From: Acidobacteriota bacterium
GTDB taxonomy: Bacteria > Acidobacteriota > Blastocatellia > RBC074
Assembly: GCA_016715865.1 (NCBI GenBank)
Contig: JADJXM010000006.1
Span: forward strand, 248,001 to 312,000
Reading direction: 5' to 3'
Length of the DNA: 64,000 bases
In this document: piece by piece, positions 1 to 12,111 of the stretch
Layout: each line of letters begins with the position of its first letter
Position numbering within the stretch: the stretch's first letter is position 1
Notes under the pieces: model-generated
What the model was told of the DNA's origin: nothing
Seen by the model: the letters and a program-made list of their open reading frames with translations, nothing else
The model's database searches: none
Program-made: the position numbers and the translations under genes

Positions 1-2
1 AA

Positions 3-542
<540 letters not shown>

Positions 543-550
543 TCGAAAAT

Positions 551-667
551 TCATCCACTAAGGACACGAAGAAACACAAAGGAAAGACCGGTCCTACTTT
601 GTGATTCCTGGTGTTCCTGGTGGATTATTCTTCATTCTTTGTGTCATCTTCGTGTACCTTTGTGGAT
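551..667. repeat. Imperfect inverted repeat, 'cacgaag/cacaaagg' type
   Basis: The left arm near 551-580 (containing 'aggacacgaagaaacacaaa') is roughly the reverse complement of 638-667 ('ctttgtgtcatcttcgtgta' followed by 'cctttgtgga'). The spacer carries short direct units 'cctggtgttcctggtgg'. It lies between the ATPase stop and the Cys-rich protein and runs into the apparent 5' end of the latter. It resembles the other intergenic stem-loop repeats of this window in design, though not in sequence. Confidence 0.7.
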
Positions 668-1327
668 AATTTTCTGATTCAGATCGAACCTCGTCTCGAC
701 TGCGAAAATTGCGGCGTGGCGGGAGCTCACCGCTATCAGACCTTCACCTTCCAGGGCCACGGCGAACCTATCATCGAAGAGGAAAGTATACTGTGCGTTA
801 GATGCGCGCGCGCGGAAAGAAAGCTGCGCGGGCAATCAGACGCCGGATCTGAGGGCCTCACACGTCAACAACTTATCGCGCATCTGGACGTGTTCTTCGA
901 GACGAGCGGCGTCTTCGAGATCTGCCGGCGGTGCCACCAGCAGGGGACGGGTTGCTGCCCTCCGTCATGCCGCGTCATGGGCCGGACAGGTTGCGATCCG
1001 AACAACCGATACGGTAAAACGGTCTTCTGTACGGCTTTCATCTGCGGAGCGCTCTTGAATGCGATAACTGAATGCGATCCGGAAGTCGGACGAGAATTGA
1101 AATGGATTAAACGCGAACTGGGACCCGTCGAATTCCACCTCTTTGAAATGATCACTCGCGCACCATATGAAGTTCGCGATCCGGTTCGTCCACTCGGCCT
1201 GCCTCAAAGCTATCCTGCGCCAAAAGGACTCGACTGCGGCAGCAGCCTCAGGCAGCCCCTGCTCGCTCTGACGGATGAAATACTCGAAATCCGACGCAAG
1301 TGGAGCGCGTTCGAAAAGATGGAGTAG
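611..1327 (+). CDS. Cys-rich protein of unknown function (putative zinc ribbon)
   Basis: I do not recognise the family. The protein has an N-terminal CxxC pair ('LDCENCG') and a second CxxC ('ILCVRCARAE') about 40 residues later, a spacing that fits a zinc ribbon. A second cluster follows ('ICRRCHQQGTGCCPPSCRV', then 'GCDPNN' and 'VFCTAFICGALL'). No signal peptide is convincing. The start is uncertain: the open frame begins at GTG 611, but 611-661 lies inside an intergenic inverted repeat and has no Shine-Dalgarno site. GTG 641 or GTG 662 ('VDNFLIQIEPRLDC') are alternatives, and the conserved-looking part begins near residue 24. It is a single gene with no obvious operon partner. Confidence 0.65.
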   Translation: MFLVDYSSFFVSSSCTFVDNFLIQIEPRLDCENCGVAGAHRYQTFTFQGHGEPIIEEESILCVRCARAERKLRGQSDAGSEGLTRQQLIAHLDVFFETSGVFEICRRCHQQGTGCCPPSCRVMGRTGCDPNNRYGKTVFCTAFICGALLNAITECDPEVGRELKWIKRELGPVEFHLFEMITRAPYEVRDPVRPLGLPQSYPAPKGLDCGSSLRQPLLALTDEILEIRRKWSAFEKME

Positions 1328-1397
1328 GGCGCTTTGGGCTGGAGGTCAAACCCGGCTCGCTCGATTTTCAATATCCTGCCCGTTTATCGTAAAACAT

Positions 1398-1414
1398 GCC
1401 GACCGGAGGTCGGC
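1398..1414. repeat. Short palindrome in the speA leader region
   Basis: GCCGACC (1398-1404) and GGTCGGC (1408-1414) form a 7-bp perfect stem. The sequence around it ('ccggaggtcggcgttccc') is of the same style as the longer G+C-rich inverted repeats at 32.0 and 36.3 kb. It could be a remnant of that type or a weak terminator after the Cys-rich gene; there is an A-run after it but no T-run. Confidence 0.35.
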
Positions 1415-1435
1415 GTTCCCGAAAAAAAATAGTTT

Positions 1436-1464
1436 TTGACAGCTTTCTGTCAATCTGCTACAGT
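1436..1464 (+). promoter_or_regulatory. Sigma70-type promoter of speA
   Basis: TTGACA (1436-1441) and TACAGT (1459-1464) are separated by exactly 17 bp. The -35 box is a perfect consensus and the -10 box keeps the first two and last bases of TATAAT. Transcription would start near 1471, leaving a leader of about 160 nt before the speA ATG at 1633. Confidence 0.7.
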
Positions 1465-1632
1465 CCGCCTCTCATAAGGTAACTTCCTAAACCGCATCAG
1501 ATTAGCAGAAACACGGCCTGCTCAGAGCTGAGAATCGGGCGTTTGTGTACTTCCTGCGCACATCGAAGTTATTGGCGGGTACTGGAAAATCCCATCGCAA
1601 GTAACCTGACAGGAGGTCAACAAACGGAAGGA

Positions 1633-3540
<1,908 letters not shown>

Positions 3541-3617
3541 TCAAGACGGTCAATGGCAGGTGGTCGAGAATCATCCAGAAGGTTGCCCGCGTTATCCGGC
3601 GGTTGAGCTGAGAAACA

Positions 3618-4667
<1,050 letters not shown>

Positions 4668-4674
4668 AATCCAG

Positions 4675-4736
4675 GGTCCAAAAAAGAAGCAGGATTATCC
4701 GGCTCACACCAGTTAATCCTGCTTCTTTTTTGGACC
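4675..4736. terminator. Bidirectional Rho-independent terminator
   Basis: A 23-bp perfect inverted repeat (4675-4697 and 4714-4736) with a 16-nt loop. The stem contains A6 on one side and T6 on the other, so a T-run flanks the hairpin on both strands. It lies between the convergent polyamine gene and the BON-LysM gene and should terminate both. Confidence 0.9.
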
Positions 4737-4751
4737 TCTTGAAACCTTATG

Positions 4752-5126
4752 CTATGAAAGTTTCAGTTCCTGTCCGACCTGGATCTTGTCCGGATCGCTG
4801 AGTTTGTCTCGATTCGCTTCGAAGATCTTCGGATAGGAACCCGCGTCCCCATAGAACCGCTTGGCGATCTTCGATAGTGTGTCACCCGAGGCAACCTTGT
4901 AGGTCAGTCCGGATTGAACGTTGATGTCAATGACCGCATCCGACACGTTCGCATCAATCTTCTTGACGACATCCCAGAGCTCATTCTTCGCATAATCCGT
5001 CGGCACGACGCCGCGAATCAAAATCTTGTCGCCCTCGAGGTTCAGGTTCTGAACCGACAGGCCAACATCATGCCCTTTTTCAAGTACTGCATTGTACTTT
5101 GCTTTCAGCTCATCAAGACTTGCCAT
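4752..5126 (-). CDS. BON-LysM domain protein
   Basis: 124 residues: a BON-type domain at roughly 20-70 ('LSVQNLNLEGDKILIRGVV') and a C-terminal LysM domain ('YKVASGDTLSKIAKRFYG', then 'ANRDKLSDPDKIQVGQEL'). The BON+LysM order and absence of a signal peptide match the E. coli Kbp/YgaU family, a cytoplasmic K+-binding protein in E. coli; whether K+ binding holds here is not shown. GGGAGGG lies 7-8 nt before the ATG. It stands alone, convergent with the polyamine unit, with about 210 bp of non-coding DNA upstream that must hold its promoter. Confidence 0.85.
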   Translation of the reverse strand: MASLDELKAKYNAVLEKGHDVGLSVQNLNLEGDKILIRGVVPTDYAKNELWDVVKKIDANVSDAVIDINVQSGLTYKVASGDTLSKIAKRFYGDAGSYPKIFEANRDKLSDPDKIQVGQELKLS

Positions 5127-5336
5127 AATGGTACCCTCCCTGAGTGTACAAATTTATGAAAATCAAGAAACAGGAAAGTTTAGTGACATCCTGTTCCATC
5201 ATTTGTGAATAAGTAAGTCATCAAGGATCAGACGACCTACAGCCAGAGTCTATACAACATGCGACAATGAACGCAAGGTAGTATTCGTCTATCACCCATC
5301 AAGTAGATCTGCACTCACTGGTCATACCATCTGATT

Positions 5337-5738
5337 TCAAAAGCCCAGATCCTGGGCTCGAATTTCGACGGGCCAGTTATAGGTATAAAACGGGAATTTG
5401 ACGGCGTGACGGTATGTGATGCGTGCGGTCAGCTTGCGCCCTTCGCGCCAGAGCTGGACCTGGCGATTATCGGGCAGATCGAATTGTCTTGCTTTCTCAA
5501 GCAATTGAGCCCGGATGTCGGTCTCCGACAGGTTCTGCAATGCTCCGCGACGGACGATCTCTGTAGTCGCCTCCTGCATCTGTCGCGACCCGAGGTAGAT
5601 CGGAATAAATACGACCATCAAGTAAATGACGGCAACGGTCAGGGCAAGAAGCACCAGAAAAGGAAAACGACTCGCCCCTTTCTGATTTCCTGCCGCCCTG
5701 ATGACACGATGAGAAACACCCATATCAAATACTCCCAT
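5337..5738 (-). CDS. Small single-pass membrane protein
   Basis: 133 residues with one hydrophobic helix at about 26-48 ('FPFLVLLALTVAVIYLMVVF') after a basic N-terminus, then a soluble part with 'LSETDIRAQLLEKARQFDLP' and a C-terminal 'WPVEIRAQDLGF'. This one-helix, DUF4845-like layout recalls small pseudopilin-like proteins, but I cannot assign a function. It lies 40 bp downstream of aroB on the same strand and is probably co-transcribed with it. Confidence 0.65.
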   Translation of the reverse strand: MGVFDMGVSHRVIRAAGNQKGASRFPFLVLLALTVAVIYLMVVFIPIYLGSRQMQEATTEIVRRGALQNLSETDIRAQLLEKARQFDLPDNRQVQLWREGRKLTARITYRHAVKFPFYTYNWPVEIRAQDLGF

Positions 5739-5778
5739 TCTTCAAAGCTGCCCGGGCCGATCGAAGTATCTCGATGGC

Positions 5779-6906
5779 TCAGATTTTCGATGTCAGCAAG
5801 TCGCGAATAGCGGAGCGAACCAGCCCGGCCGGAATATCGTCCCGCACCACGACATCTCCAATTCTCGTCGGAAGGATCAGGGGGAGTTTGCCATGAGACA
5901 CTTTCTTATCGTGAGCCATGGCTTCGATGATCTGTCTTGCCTGCAGATCGCCGATCCGGGGCAGACGCCCTACAGCATCGATGCTTCGTCTGATGACGGC
6001 GGCGGCGACGGGGGGAATTATACCAGCTTTTTCGGCGACAGCCGAAGCGCACTTCATACCATATCCGACAGCTTCGCCATGTTTGAGTCGTCGATATCCG
6101 GTGACGGCTTCCAGCGCGTGTCCGACTGTATGACCGAAATTCAAAATCCTGCGGAGCCCGGCCTCGCGTTCGTCTATGGCCACCACTTCGGCCTTGATCT
6201 CGCAGCAACGTGCAATCAGCCCGGCCAGCAGATCCAGATCCATCGTAAAAATCCCTGCCAGGTTGCGATCGATCTTTTCAGCCAGTCCGGCATCACGAAT
6301 GACGCCATATTTGACGGCCTCATAGAGGCCGGCGCGGAGTTCCCTTGCGGGTAGAGTCTGCAAAACAGTTGGATCGATGATCACGCTGCGAGGTTGATGA
6401 AAAGCCCCGATCAGATTCTTGCCCAAAGCATGGTTGACCGCTGTTTTGCCGCCGACAGAACTGTCAATCTGCGCCAGTAGAGTGGTCGGTATCTGAACGT
6501 ACGGGACACCGCGCTGGTATGTGGCAGCGACGAAACCGGCCAGATCACCGACAACCCCACCGCCGAGCGCTACAACACCATCGCTTCGCTCGAACCTGTT
6601 GGCTATCAGAAAAGCCCACGCCCGCTCGGCAGTGCGCAGCGATTTCGCCCTCTCACCGTCCCCGATCAAATGCCTGAGCGGAGCGAGACCAGCCCGGCGA
6701 AGGCTCTTTTCAACGATCGAACCGTAATGTCCGTATACGACCGGATTAGAAATCAGTGCCACCCGGCGAACCCTCGCCCCAAGAGCAGCCCTGATGATCT
6801 CTCCCGAATCCTGTAACACGCCTGCCGAGATCGCGATCCGATAGCTCCTGTCACCAAGGCTCACATCGACATCGGTCGAAACCCGCTTATTCGTATCACT
6901 GACCAA
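5779..6906 (-). CDS. aroB: 3-dehydroquinate synthase
   Basis: Second step of the shikimate pathway: converts DAHP to 3-dehydroquinate using NAD+ and Zn2+. The 375 residues carry the NAD-binding segment 'ALGGGVVGDLAGFVAATY', the substrate loop 'GGKTAVNHALGKNLIGAFHQ', and the metal-ligand motifs 'FGHTVGHALE' and 'HGEAVGYGMK'. Length and motif order are normal for AroB. The gene is first in a likely two-gene operon with the small membrane protein; no other aro genes are nearby. Confidence 0.97.
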   Translation of the reverse strand: MVSDTNKRVSTDVDVSLGDRSYRIAISAGVLQDSGEIIRAALGARVRRVALISNPVVYGHYGSIVEKSLRRAGLAPLRHLIGDGERAKSLRTAERAWAFLIANRFERSDGVVALGGGVVGDLAGFVAATYQRGVPYVQIPTTLLAQIDSSVGGKTAVNHALGKNLIGAFHQPRSVIIDPTVLQTLPARELRAGLYEAVKYGVIRDAGLAEKIDRNLAGIFTMDLDLLAGLIARCCEIKAEVVAIDEREAGLRRILNFGHTVGHALEAVTGYRRLKHGEAVGYGMKCASAVAEKAGIIPPVAAAVIRRSIDAVGRLPRIGDLQARQIIEAMAHDKKVSHGKLPLILPTRIGDVVVRDDIPAGLVRSAIRDLLTSKI

Positions 6907-6945
6907 TTAATAATCCTCACAAGATAAATGCCTGGAAAGTTTAAG

Positions 6946-7098
6946 TTTTCACGCCAAGGAGCAAGAGGTTTCCAGTTCCGCCAAAAGCCAACCAGTTTGT
7001 TGCCATTTAAATCACTTGGCGCTTGGCGTTCTTTTCAAACTTTTGGCCGACTTGGACCGGAAACTTAAAACTAAGCTTACAGAGAAACTTCTTTCACT
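6946..7098. repeat. Composite of two intergenic repeat families
   Basis: Contains 'cgccaagg' and 'cttggcgcttggcg' units (family C, full copy at 49.1 kb), including the 'cgccaaaagc' core words, and 'tttccagttccg'/'ggaaacttcttt' units (family B, as at 13.2 kb). The arms are inverted around about 7000. It fills the gap between aroB and the next - strand gene. Confidence 0.6.
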
Positions 7099-7107
7099 GG
7101 AAACTTC

Positions 7108-8511
7108 TTAAACAATTTGATTCGCCAGCCATTCATAATCAAGCTCTCCCAGACCGATCATTGCCGCCATCTCTTCAACCGAATACCGTTGCCCGGTATT
7201 CCACAGATCGATGATCATTTCACCGGCCTTGCGAGATGTCCACCAGCGCGAACCGAATCTTGTCCTGAGAAACTCGCGCAGATGATACTCCAGCGCAACA
7301 CCCCGCAGATGATTACCGTGGCTGAACGCAGGGCTTATCTCCGCCAGATGTCCCGAAGAATTGTAACGGACTTTCAACGCATCCTGCATTCGATCGACAT
7401 ATATTGATGATGATTTCTTCGACAGGTCCGATTCAAGCATCTCCAGTTCATAAAGATGCAAGGCGGCATGTCGGCGAATTTCAACCAGGCGTATCAACCT
7501 GAGTGCATCGCGAAAGACAGTGCTTTCGATCAAACCGAGTGAGCCCTGCAGCCATCGATCTTCAGTTACAAGTCCGGCCAGAAGCCCGGCCCAGCAATCG
7601 AGCAGGGCCGAATCGCCCCATTCGGTGACGAATCGGAATTCCGGATGCAGGTCCTTTGAAGTCCATGCATAATTCTGCGCCCGGCCGGCTGCTCTAAAAA
7701 ACCTGCGATACGCACGCTGTCCTTCGGCTACGACGGCAACCAGTCTGATATCGTCCGGCACTCGGACCGGAAAGCAGAGAGAGTCTTTAATTCGAGCCGT
7801 TTCGTCGATCGATGTCAGACTCAGATTTGTCTGCCTTTCGGCATTGAACCCGAGCCCATCGAACAGCTCCCGGTAAAGGGGCTTCATCTTTTCCGAAGTA
7901 AACCAGGCATCAAAGGAGGTGTAATAATCGAGGTGATCAAGATCGGCATCGATCGCTTCATCGATCGTCACGCCGGCAGCAGCCGGAAGAAACTCCGAAA
8001 TACCGCTGACATATCTGTTCTCGGTTAACGAAAGCAGTTTTTCAGCTGAAGTCGCAAGCGCCGCCGGATCACAAGCCTTCAAATCGCGGCGTGAATCAGA
8101 AAAACTCTCATAGCCCGTCGAAACAATCGAGCGCTGAAAGATCTCGATTCGCTCGGCAAATAAATCCGTCGAGACTGATATCGGATTCGCGCGACTGGCG
8201 GCCTGCTGCCTGCCCTTATAACGATCGATCTCCGAGGTAACCTCAGCGGCCTGACCAGCCACAAAACCTTCAATCGCGAATGCCTTGAGCCTTCGAATGG
8301 CCGCTCGCTCGGTTTCACGCCAGGCCGCAACCTCTTCGTGCGCCCTGCCCAGCTCCTTAATCGCCGAAAGCCTGAACAGATCACTGTATTCCGCTTGTAT
8401 ATGATCGCGATCAGACCCGCTCTTGCGCCCCGTCAGATAAAGATATTCATCCTCGGACAGCTCGGCTTGATATGCATTGAATCGTTGGCGGTATTCACTC
8501 AACTCGGGCAT
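7108..8511 (-). CDS. Unassigned soluble protein, possible peptidase-fold relative
   Basis: 467 residues with no signal peptide or membrane helix, mostly helical by composition. The C-terminus ('HLRGVALEYHLREFLRTRFG', then 'WWTSRKAGEMIIDLW', 'MAAMIGLGELDYEWLANQ') reads like the C-terminal part of helical M3/M32-type metallopeptidases, but I find no HExxH zinc motif anywhere, so if related it would be a non-catalytic member. It is a single gene starting with ATG at 8511, preceded by a long non-coding stretch. Function unknown. Confidence 0.6.
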   Translation of the reverse strand: MPELSEYRQRFNAYQAELSEDEYLYLTGRKSGSDRDHIQAEYSDLFRLSAIKELGRAHEEVAAWRETERAAIRRLKAFAIEGFVAGQAAEVTSEIDRYKGRQQAASRANPISVSTDLFAERIEIFQRSIVSTGYESFSDSRRDLKACDPAALATSAEKLLSLTENRYVSGISEFLPAAAGVTIDEAIDADLDHLDYYTSFDAWFTSEKMKPLYRELFDGLGFNAERQTNLSLTSIDETARIKDSLCFPVRVPDDIRLVAVVAEGQRAYRRFFRAAGRAQNYAWTSKDLHPEFRFVTEWGDSALLDCWAGLLAGLVTEDRWLQGSLGLIESTVFRDALRLIRLVEIRRHAALHLYELEMLESDLSKKSSSIYVDRMQDALKVRYNSSGHLAEISPAFSHGNHLRGVALEYHLREFLRTRFGSRWWTSRKAGEMIIDLWNTGQRYSVEEMAAMIGLGELDYEWLANQIV

Positions 8512-8601
8512 CAGTGAATTCTACAGGATCACCGGAATTTTTACAGGAAGATCGATGCTGCGGCTATATTGCATCCTGACTTTTCGCGGCAACAGAAAGT
8601 C

Positions 8602-8678
<77 letters not shown>

Positions 8679-8867
8679 CACTTCCTGTTAAAAGTGCCGG
8701 CTCATTTCGTCAATTCCGCTTGAATCCTGATTTTGGAAGAAAATGCAAAGTTCGTCTTGTTGATCAACTTCTTCTTTGTAAATGAGGGATCTCACAAAGT
8801 AAACGTCAAATTAATATTATGTCGAGTTGATGAGGATTTCCAGGAAGAATGAGGTTTTTCATAAAAT

Positions 8868-8907
8868 AAAGGCGCTACAGTCGTGGGAACCCTGTAGCGC
8901 CTTTTTA
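8868..8907. terminator. Rho-independent terminator hairpin in non-coding DNA
   Basis: AGGCGCTACAG and CTGTAGCGCCT form a perfect 11-bp stem with an 11-nt loop. T5 follows on the + strand, and 'TTTATTTTATG' on the - strand, so it may work in both directions. No gene on either strand ends close to it, which suggests that it ends an unrecognised small RNA, for example one initiated at about 8700-8800. Confidence 0.7.
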
Positions 8908-8909
8908 AC

Positions 8910-8973
<64 letters not shown>

Positions 8974-9223
8974 CGTTGCCCCACCCAACACATTGCAATC
9001 ACGGTGCCACAGCCGGCGCAAGACTGAGCATGAGCCTGAAGGCATTGCAGCAAAAGGATTTGTCCGCCTGCTCACTGTTCATCGAGGTTACAGCTGATCG
9101 AATACTCACGGTAAAACTTACTCGCTCGATGTAAAAACGACTGGAAAATATTTCCTCATGAATTCTCTCTTATTCAAAGTCCCCGTGCTGAAAGAATTGA
9201 GTCTCCAGGAACGCACAAAGGGG
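8974..9223. other. Non-coding stretch without recognised content
   Basis: The gap from 8512 to the gene at 9367 is the longest in the window without a convincing gene. Apart from the hairpins, promoter and tandem repeat listed separately I see only short open frames without ribosome-binding sites, and no tmRNA, SRP RNA, RNase P or tRNA signature. Confidence 0.5.
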
Positions 9224-9253
9224 TTGAAGTGATTTGATATTAACTGCTATTGT
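9224..9253 (+). promoter_or_regulatory. Possible sigma70 promoter for the secreted/VWA/tat gene group
   Basis: TTGAAG (9224-9229) and TATTGT (9248-9253) with an 18-bp spacer. It is the best match upstream of the + strand group starting at 9367 and lies just before the 9-bp tandem repeat, which would then be in the 5' leader. Confidence 0.35.
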
Positions 9254-9284
9254 GTTTTCTCAGGTCGAAAGTCTCTCCCGCCCC

Positions 9285-9347
9285 CTGATACAGTGGATAC
9301 ATTGGATATATTGGATACAGTGGATACAGTAGATACAGTAGATACAG
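9285..9347 (+). repeat. 9-bp tandem repeat, 7 units, ending at a start codon
   Basis: Seven consecutive 9-mers with consensus TGGATACAG: units vary at positions 1-3 and 7-9 (ctgatacag, tggatacat, tggatatat, tggatacag twice, tagatacag twice). The array stops one base before ATG 9349 and 19 bp before the preferred ATG 9367, so copy-number change would alter the leader of the downstream gene. Confidence 0.9.
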
Positions 9348-9366
9348 AATGAAAGACGACTTAAGT

Positions 9367-9942
9367 ATGAAACCATTTCAGATCAGATACCTTCTAATCG
9401 TAGTTTTCATGATCGCCAGTCTGCCGGTTGTCGCCAGTGCGCAGATAGAATTCGATCGCCCGAAGACCGAACAGCCGCTCGAAAACCCATATACCATTGG
9501 TGTCACGCGTGAACAGATCCTGGAAACTGCAAAAGATGCACTCAAAAAATGTAATATTCCGATCGATGAGGAGTTGAGCAAGGCCAATGAAGGCAAGCTG
9601 ATCACCAAACCGGTAATATTCTCACGTGGCGTAACGACGCGCAGCGATCTTGAATACCTTGCAACCATGCCCGCAAGCGATGTCCGCAACTGGACTCAGG
9701 GTCGATACTATCTTGAAATTACGGCGCTCCCGCTCGATCAGAAACGTTCGCAGCTCTTCGTCTCAGCGCATATTCAGGGGAGGATCCCGGATGCGGTGAG
9801 CGGCAACAAATGGATCGACGGCCAATCGAACGGCAGACTCGAAGACGAAGTGATCCGCGGACTCGCCAGTAAACTGCTGGGAATCGATCTGGGCTTTAAG
9901 AAGGGCGGCAACCCCAAGAGAATTCTCAATTGTGAATATTGA
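9367..9942 (+). CDS. Secreted protein of unknown function
   Basis: 191 residues with a clear signal peptide ('YLLIVVFMIASLPVVASA', cleavage expected after ASA) and a mature part with 'QILETAKDALKKCNIPI' and 'WTQGRYYLEITALPLDQ'. I know no family. ATG 9367 is chosen over ATG 9349 because it puts the signal peptide at the N-terminus; 9349 would add MKDDLS in front. It is the first gene of a + strand series; the next gene follows after a short gap, so co-transcription is likely. Confidence 0.7.
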   Translation: MKPFQIRYLLIVVFMIASLPVVASAQIEFDRPKTEQPLENPYTIGVTREQILETAKDALKKCNIPIDEELSKANEGKLITKPVIFSRGVTTRSDLEYLATMPASDVRNWTQGRYYLEITALPLDQKRSQLFVSAHIQGRIPDAVSGNKWIDGQSNGRLEDEVIRGLASKLLGIDLGFKKGGNPKRILNCEY

Positions 9943-9974
9943 AGTGCAAGCTTTCAGTTGATATAAATGAATTA

Positions 9975-10477
9975 ATGGTTCGCATCATATTTATTATGGC
10001 TTTGACTTTGCTGATCGCTCCGGCGGTATGGGCGCAGAGCGCCAGCGGTGCGCCGGTTCCCGTCGAAGAGCAGAGCGAGGCGATGATCGACACCCTCAAG
10101 CGGATGCGGATCAAACGGGAAGAGAACGAGCATAAAAAACTGCTCGAAAAAGGCACTCAGATTCTGGAAATCTCGGAAGAACTGGCCAGGAATTACGCAC
10201 ATCAGACCATCACCAGCCTTCCACGCGAAGTCGAGAAGAAACTCAAGGAGATAGAAAAGAACGCTCGCCAGATTCGATCCGAATCGGGCGGCTCCAAAGA
10301 CGAACCTCTGGAATCGCCCCCGGCAACGCTCGATGAGGCGATAAACCGGCTCGAAGAGACCTGCCGTCACCTCAACGAAGACCTTTCCAAAACTTCCCGG
10401 CGCGTCGTCTCGGTCTCAGTCATCAACCATGCGATCGAGGTGATTGAAATCGTACGTGTGTTGAAGGGATATATTAA

Positions 10478-10481
<4 letters not shown>
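9975..10481 (+). CDS. Secreted coiled-coil protein of unknown function
   Basis: 168 residues: signal peptide 'RIIFIMALTLLIAPAVWAQ', then a long charged helical region (about 40-110: 'DTLKRMRIKREENEHKKLLE', 'REVEKKLKEIEKNARQIR') and a C-terminal helix ending in 'EIVRVLKGYIK'. The frame could start at TTG 9939, overlapping the preceding gene, but ATG 9975 gives a proper signal peptide. The stop overlaps the next gene's start by 4 bp (ATGA), which supports an operon with the VWA protein. Confidence 0.65.
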
Positions 10482-11518
<1,037 letters not shown>

Positions 11519-11660
11519 GGATTCATTGCTGCTCCGGGCTCACTCTGAGCGCCTGCTTGACTGGCCAATACCCGTCACTTATAGTTAAAAGTTCGCAGGG
11601 AATGATTGCTGGAATCATTCCCTCACATCTGCTCACAAGTCAAAGAAGGGATGCAATAAA

Positions 11661-12089
11661 ATGGGTTTGGGAATGCCCGAAGTGGTTTTGATTCTGGTCA
11701 TTGCGCTGATCGTATTCGGTCCACGCAAACTGCCCGAACTGGGAAAATCCCTGGGACAGGCGATGTCCCAGTTTCGCAGGGCGTCTGATGATTTCAAGCG
11801 GACCTGGGAGCAGGAAGTCGAGATGGAGACGATTCGCAAGACCGATTCCATCAGCAGCACTTCGTCCACATACGAGGATCCGGGTTCGCCGGATTCATAT
11901 TCTTATGACAACTACTCATCGGATTCGAACGACTACATCCGTGACAACACGTATGAAACCGAGAGTGATGTCGCAAGCGACACGGCTAAGTCACAGGAAA
12001 CGACTGAAGCCAGCACTGAGACATCGACCGTCGCCGCCACACCTGCCGCCAATGCCACCCCTGCGCCCGAGAAGCAGCGCTGGATCTGA
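11661..12089 (+). CDS. tatA: Sec-independent translocase TatA/TatB-type subunit
   Basis: 142 residues: short N-terminal membrane helix ('GMPEVVLILVIALIVFGPRK'), the conserved 'FGPRKLPELGKSLGQAM' hinge and amphipathic helix, then a long Ser/Thr-rich acidic tail (about 65-142) of low complexity. It forms the pore or TatB-like part of the twin-arginine pathway with TatC, the next gene. The tail is longer than in most TatA and closer to TatB in length, so it may serve either role. Start supported by AGAAGGG upstream of ATG 11661. Confidence 0.93.
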   Translation: MGLGMPEVVLILVIALIVFGPRKLPELGKSLGQAMSQFRRASDDFKRTWEQEVEMETIRKTDSISSTSSTYEDPGSPDSYSYDNYSSDSNDYIRDNTYETESDVASDTAKSQETTEASTETSTVAATPAANATPAPEKQRWI

Positions 12090-12111
12090 CAGGCAATGAG
12101 TAACCTTAATA

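Noticed and set aside
4752..5126. Assigning the symbol kbp
   Set aside because: Domain order and size fit, but BON-LysM proteins are diverse and K+ binding is not evident from sequence.
9285..9347. Possible replication-origin iterons
   Set aside because: The 9-bp units are diverged and contiguous, with no rep, dnaA or par gene or DnaA boxes nearby.
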